Shown piece after piece: positions 42,131 to 45,462 of a DNA stretch of 45,462 bases. Under the pieces are notes generated by a model. That model did not search any database and was not told where the DNA came from. It saw only the letters and a list, made by a program, of their open reading frames with translations. Source of the DNA: Actinomycetes bacterium (lineage in GTDB: Bacteria > Actinomycetota > Acidimicrobiia > Acidimicrobiales > RAAP-2). Within the stretch, counting starts at the first letter, position 1. Each line of letters opens with the position of its first letter. The translations under genes were made by a program, and so were the position numbers. The stretch is taken from contig JAJZMD010000207.1 of the NCBI GenBank assembly GCA_021803085.1, forward strand, positions 1-45,462, read 5' to 3'.

Positions 42131-43723
42131 GTGCCAGCTCCCCGGGTCCGGTTCGCGCCGTCGCCGACGGGGTTCTTCCACGTCGGGAGCGGGCGCACCG
42201 CGCTGTACAACTGGCTGTTCGCTCGCCGCAACGGCGGTGTCTTCATCCTGCGCATCGAGGACACCGACACCGAGCGCAACCGCGAGGAGTGGGTCGACGG
42301 GATCGTCGACGCCATGGCCTGGCTCGGGATGGAGCCGGACGAAGGCCCCTACCGCCAGTCTCAGCGGGCCGCGCGCTACCAGGAGGTGGTCGACACGCTG
42401 TGGGAGGGCGGCCACCTCTACGCCTGCGACTGCACGCGGGAGGCTGTCGTGGCCCGCACCGCAGGGAACGCCACGCCCGGCTACGACGGCTTCTGCCGCG
42501 ACCGGGGCCTCCGGCGAGAGGGGCACGCGCTTCGGTTCCGCACCCCGGACGAGGGCGAGACCGAGGTCCACGACGTGATCCGCGGCACGGTCACGTTCCG
42601 CAACGAGACGATGGAGGACTTCGTCGTCGCCCGGTCCAACGGAGAGCCGCTCTTCGTCCTCGCCAACATCGTGGACGACCTCGACATGGGGGTCACCCAC
42701 GTCATCCGCGGCGAGGAGTTGCTGCCGAGCGCGCCGAAGGCGATCCTCATCTGGCACGCGCTCGTGGCGGCCCGTTCGGCGGGCGGGGCCGTGGGTTCGT
42801 CGGTGGGTTCGTCAGTGGGTTCGGCGGTGGGTTCGTCAGTGGGTGCGGCTGCCGGTGAGGCCGGGCGGGGAGAGGGCTCGCGTGACGGTGGTGAGGCCGG
42901 GCGGGGAGATGAGGCACGGCTGCCGGTCTGGGCCCACCTGCCGACCCTCGTCAACGAGCAGCGCAAGAAGCTGTCGAAGCGCCGGGACCCGGTCGCGGTC
43001 GAGTCGTACCGCGACGAGGGCTATCTCCCCGAGGCGCTCAGGAACTACCTCGCACTGCTCGGATGGAGCCCCCCTGGCGGTGAGGAGAAGGTGCCCCTCC
43101 AGGTGCTCGTCGACCACTTCGCGCTGGAGGACGTGAACCACTCGCCCGCGTTCTTCGACGTGAAGAAGCTTGCCCACATGAATGGCGAGTACATAAGGGA
43201 CCTGAGCGTGGACGAGTTCGTCGAGCGCGTGCGGCCCTGGGTGGACCCCGCTGCCGAGCGGGCCGCCGGCAGGTGGGTGCCCGAGTCTGCCGGCGAACCG
43301 CCGTGGCCGCCGGAGCGCTTCGACCCCGCGGTCTTCCGCCGTCTCGCGCCGCTCGTCCAGGAGCGGGTCGCGACGCTCGGGGAGGCGCCCGGCCTCGTGG
43401 ACTTCGTGTTCCTCGAGGACCCCGTCGTGGACGAGGCCTCGTGGGAGAAGGCGATCGGCGGCGACCCGGGCGCTGTCGGGCTGCTCGACGCGGCGGTCCA
43501 CGCGTACGGGCAGGCGGAGTGGACAGCGGCCGCCCTGCGCGACGCGACGATCGCAGTGGGCGAGCAGGCGGGAAGGAAGCTCGCCAGGGCCCAGGCGCCG
43601 ATCCGGGTCGCGGTCACCGGCCGTACGGTGGGCCCGCCGCTCTTCGAGTCGCTCGAGGTGCTGGGGCGCGAGGAGGTGCTTCGCCGGCTGCGCGGCGCGC
43701 TCGAGCGCGCCCGCGCGGGGTGA
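42131..43723 (+). CDS. gltX: Glutamyl-tRNA synthetase
   Basis: Charges tRNA-Glu (and often tRNA-Gln where a transamidation route is used). The 530-residue product begins [20 protein letters not shown], a HIGH-motif variant, and has KLSKR at 280-284 for KMSKS. A 47-residue Gly/Ser/Ala-rich insertion (about 217-263) interrupts the sequence shortly before the KLSKR loop. It is encoded by 12-bp repeats (42791-42838) and a 20-bp duplication (42854-42873 and 42890-42909). GTG 42131 is the only start upstream of the catalytic motif, with GGAGG unusually close. tRNA-Gln and tRNA-Glu genes lie downstream, a fitting context. Confidence 0.94.
   Translation: MPAPRVRFAPSPTGFFHVGSGRTALYNWLFARRNGGVFILRIEDTDTERNREEWVDGIVDAMAWLGMEPDEGPYRQSQRAARYQEVVDTLWEGGHLYACDCTREAVVARTAGNATPGYDGFCRDRGLRREGHALRFRTPDEGETEVHDVIRGTVTFRNETMEDFVVARSNGEPLFVLANIVDDLDMGVTHVIRGEELLPSAPKAILIWHALVAARSAGGAVGSSVGSSVGSAVGSSVGAAAGEAGRGEGSRDGGEAGRGDEARLPVWAHLPTLVNEQRKKLSKRRDPVAVESYRDEGYLPEALRNYLALLGWSPPGGEEKVPLQVLVDHFALEDVNHSPAFFDVKKLAHMNGEYIRDLSVDEFVERVRPWVDPAAERAAGRWVPESAGEPPWPPERFDPAVFRRLAPLVQERVATLGEAPGLVDFVFLEDPVVDEASWEKAIGGDPGAVGLLDAAVHAYGQAEWTAAALRDATIAVGEQAGRKLARAQAPIRVAVTGRTVGPPLFESLEVLGREEVLRRLRGALERARAG
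42791..42838 (+). repeat. 12-bp tandem repeat, 4 units, in gltX
   Basis: Units GTGGGTTCGTCG and near-copies at 42791-42802, 42803-42814, 42815-42826 and 42827-42838, then a partial copy. They encode VGSS/VGSA repeats in the synthetase insertion. Confidence 0.88.
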
Positions 43724-43727
43724 TCCC

Positions 43728-44375
43728 GTGTTCCTCCTGCGCTGGATCACCGCCCCTGTTCGACTGGCCCTCAAGCTGGTGCTGCTCTTCCTTGCCGCAC
43801 TGATCGTCTACTACGTCGTCACGCTCGTCCAGGTGTGGCTGACGTCCCGCCAGTACGATCCCGTCCACGCGCAGGCCATCGTCGTCATGGGGTCGGCGCA
43901 GCACGACGGGAGGCCCTTGCCGGACTTGCGGGCGCGGCTCGATCAGGCGTTGCTGCTCTACCGGCGAAAGGAGGCGCCGCTCGTCGTCTGCACCGGGTAC
44001 GAGCAACCCGGCGACCACTTCACCGAGGCCCGGGCGTGCAAGACCTACCTCCACGAGAACGGCGTGCCCGCGACACGCATTCTCGAAGTCGGCGGGAGTG
44101 ACAGCTGGACAAACCTGGCGCTCGCCGCGGCCAAGCTGGAGCCACTCGGGGACACCGACGTGCTCATCGTCACGGACCCGTTCCACGAGGACCGGTCGAT
44201 GGCGATCGCCACCGCGCTCGGGCTCACGCCGAACCCGACGCCGACGCAGACCTCGCCCATCAAGGGGACGGCCGTCATCCCCTACTTCCTCCGCACAGCA
44301 GCTGCCGTCGCGCTCGGGCGCATCATCGGCTTCAAGCCGCTCCACTACATCGGCGGCTTGGCCGTCTCGACGTAA
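43728..44375 (+). CDS. YdcF/SanA-type DUF218 membrane-anchored protein
   Basis: A 215-residue protein with one N-terminal membrane helix (about 8-32) and a DUF218 domain outside or at the membrane: AIVVMGSAQHDGRPLPDLRARL, PLVVCTGYEQPGDHFTEA, ATRILEVGGSDSWTNLALAA and VLIVTDPFHEDRSMAIA. The family includes SanA and YdcF, linked loosely to envelope integrity. A specific function is not known. GTG 43728 lies four bases after the gltX stop, so it is probably in the same transcript. Confidence 0.85.
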   Translation: MFLLRWITAPVRLALKLVLLFLAALIVYYVVTLVQVWLTSRQYDPVHAQAIVVMGSAQHDGRPLPDLRARLDQALLLYRRKEAPLVVCTGYEQPGDHFTEARACKTYLHENGVPATRILEVGGSDSWTNLALAAAKLEPLGDTDVLIVTDPFHEDRSMAIATALGLTPNPTPTQTSPIKGTAVIPYFLRTAAAVALGRIIGFKPLHYIGGLAVST

Positions 44376-44388
44376 GGCGGCGGCGGAG

Positions 44389-44490
44389 GGTGCCGGCCGA
44401 AGGTGCCAGCCGAAAGTGCCGGCCCGCCCGTGCCGGCCGAAGGGCCGGCCGACACGCCGAGCATGTCGGTGCGCGCCGAGCATGTCGGTG
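44389..44490. repeat. Cluster of short GC-rich repeats and hairpin before the tRNA genes
   Basis: GGTGCCGGCCGAA at 44389-44401 is repeated with one change at 44402-44414, and a related copy follows near 44430. A 17-bp block CGCCGAGCATGTCGGTG occurs exactly at 44455-44471 and 44474-44490. Within it GCCGGCC-GAAG-GGCCGGC (44432-44449) forms a stem-loop that could terminate the gltX transcript. Confidence 0.7.
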
Positions 44491-44541
44491 GGGGTCCGAC
44501 GCACCCTCGACGCCGCCTCGGCTAACCTGGCCCCCGCCCAT

Positions 44542-44612
44542 TCGGGGGTGGTGTAATCGGCAACACGACAGGTTCTGGCCCTGTTATTGGGGGTTCGAGT
44601 CCTCCCCCCCGA
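44542..44612 (+). tRNA. tRNA-Gln (CUG)
   Basis: Acceptor TCGGGGG, TG, D-arm GTGTAATCGGCAACAC, anticodon stem ACAGG/CCTGT with loop TTCTGGC (anticodon CTG), and T-loop TTCGAGT. Compared with a standard tRNA the 3' side is one base short: only twelve bases (CCTCCCCCCGAG) remain for T-stem, acceptor strand and discriminator, so either the T-stem or acceptor is a pair short. No CCA is encoded. Confidence 0.85.
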
Positions 44613-44645
44613 GCTGTGCAGGCGCGTCTCGACGCTCCTGTGCTC

Positions 44646-44721
44646 GGCCCCATCGTCTAGAGGCCTAGGACACCACCCTCTCAAGGTGGAGACACGGGTT
44701 CGAACCCCGTTGGGGCTGCCA
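44646..44721 (+). tRNA. tRNA-Glu (CUC), CCA encoded
   Basis: Complete cloverleaf: acceptor GGCCCCA/TGGGGCT, D-arm GTCTAGAGGCCTAGGAC, anticodon stem CCACC/GGTGG with loop CTCTCAA (anticodon CTC), T-arm ACGGG-TTCGAAC-CCCGT, discriminator G and genomic CCA at 44719-44721. An integrase gene begins just downstream, so the 3' half is a likely attachment site. Confidence 0.96.
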
Positions 44722-44777
44722 GAAAAACACCTGGTAGAAGGCCATTTTCACGCTTCGCAAGCCCCTCGGTCGACGAG

Positions 44778-44801
44778 TTGTCCATCCAGTTGTCCATCCA
44801 C
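44778..44801. repeat. 12-bp duplication at the integrase start
   Basis: TTGTCCATCCAG (44778-44789) is followed by TTGTCCATCCAC (44790-44801). Each holds a possible TTG start in the integrase frame. Confidence 0.7.
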
Positions 44802-45462
44802 TCTGGTAGATTCGGACCGACGGCGGAGACGGGTCGGACGGCGGAGGACGCGAAGGCAGGGTCGCTTCGACAGCGCGGCAAGGACTCGTGGCAGCTTCGG
44901 GCGTTCGCCGGCCGGGACATGATCACCGGGCGAAAGCGCTACGTCGAGCGGACGTTCCACGGCAACAAGCGCGAGGCGTCCAAGGCCCTCGCCGCGCTCA
45001 TCGTCGAAGCCGAGCGCCTGGTGCCGAAAGCTGCCAAGGACAGCACCTTCGAGCTTCTGCTGAAAGAGTGGCTCGCGCATGCCTCGACGAGCTGGTCGCC
45101 GAAGACGGCGGCGGTCGTCGAGGGCTACATGGACGACCCGATCATCCCCGCTCTCGGCGCCATGCCGGTCGCGAAGCTCGCTCCCGCAGATCTCGACCGC
45201 TTCTACCGCCATCTCGTTGCCGTGGGTGGAAAGCGTGGACCGTACAAGCCGGCCAGCGTCCGTCGGGTGCACGGGATCATCCGCCAGTCCCTCGCCCAAG
45301 GCGTGCGCTGGGGATGGCTCTCCCACAACCCTGCGGTCGACGCCTCTCCTCCACGAGTGCCCCTGCACGAGCTCACGCCGCCGACGCCCGACGAGGTCGT
45401 GCGACTCTTCAGGTTCGCCCAGGAGTGGAGCCCCGAGCTCGCCTGCTTCGTCGTGCTTGCGG
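44778..45462 (+). mobile_element. Tyrosine recombinase (phage integrase), partial at window end
   Basis: Open frame to the window end, about 228 codons. It shows an N-terminal arm-type domain (AGSLRQRGKDSWQLRAFAGR, RKRYVERTFHGNKREASKAL) and a core-binding domain (TFELLLKEWLAHASTSWSPK, IIPALGAMPVAKLAPADLDR, IIRQSLAQGVRWGWLSHNPA). The sequence then reaches the beginning of the catalytic domain (LTPPTPDEVVRLF). Catalytic Arg/His/Tyr residues lie beyond the window. The start is uncertain: TTG 44790 or 44778; the frame is open back into the tRNA. Codon use is slightly less G+C-biased than its neighbours. It marks the edge of an integrated element using tRNA-Glu. Confidence 0.85.

Noticed and set aside
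44389-44490. Possible CRISPR or attachment-site array before the tRNAs
   Set aside because: Only two or three short diverged copies with one to three bases between them; no spacer-like sequence.

Overview
The window is about 70 percent G+C and reads as chromosome of a free-living aerobic actinobacterium. Three things point there: a QcrC/QcrA/QcrB menaquinol-cytochrome c reductase, an actinobacterial subunit IV (CtaF) beside the aa3-type oxidase genes, and an Ada-AlkA fusion followed by ogt, as in mycobacteria. The hopanoid genes and general protein character make me favour an Acidimicrobiia-like lineage, but that placement is inference.

Layout. 227-4579 (+): ctaE-qcrC-qcrA-qcrB. 4704-5402 (+): an alpha/beta hydrolase, facing ctaC-ctaD-ctaF (8606-5516, -) across a strong hairpin. 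8745-9845 (-): tatA and a crotonase. 10101-11567 (+): a GH1-like protein whose acid/base Glu is replaced by Gln. 11651-16710 (-): Ada-AlkA, ogt, an ABC-2 exporter pair and a hydrolase. 16852-21937 (-): a branched-chain-amino-acid-type ABC importer (livG-livF-livH-livM plus a binding protein), with a shattered TetR gene on its divergent side. 22656-23036 (-): a VOC protein. 23046-33760 (-): the centrepiece, hpnC-hpnD-hpnE-prenyl synthase-shc-(HpnG-like::IspH fusion)-hpnH-dxs. Neighbouring genes in it overlap by 1-8 bases or lie a few bases apart, behind a recognisable promoter. 34243-34746 (+): a divergent HTH protein. 34874-37847 (+): split proton-translocating transhydrogenase (pntAA-pntAB-pntB). 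37986-41245 (+): unknown protein, CtaG-type assembly factor, ABC1/UbiB kinase-like protein. 41366-41788 (-): MscL ending in a zinc ribbon. 41924-44375 (+): small ferredoxin, gltX, DUF218 protein. 44542-44721 (+): tRNA-Gln(CUG) and tRNA-Glu(CUC). From 44722 a tyrosine integrase gene runs off the end, so an integrated element probably begins at the tRNA-Glu 3' end.

How it fits together. Respiratory genes at three places (bc complex, oxidase, CtaG) build the terminal electron-transport chain, and PntAB ties the proton gradient to NADPH. The hopanoid operon combines precursor supply (Dxs, IspH, prenyl synthase) with squalene synthesis, cyclisation and side-chain addition, so one transcript could set both isoprenoid input and hopanoid output.

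The most unusual property is a high density of short tandem repeats. Inside genes the periods are multiples of three (12, 15, 18, 27, 30, 33, 48). Between genes they are often 13, 14, 17 or 19. The extremes are seven exact 18-bp copies inside the HpnG-like::IspH gene and four 17-bp copies that each carry a Shine-Dalgarno plus start codon before ogt.
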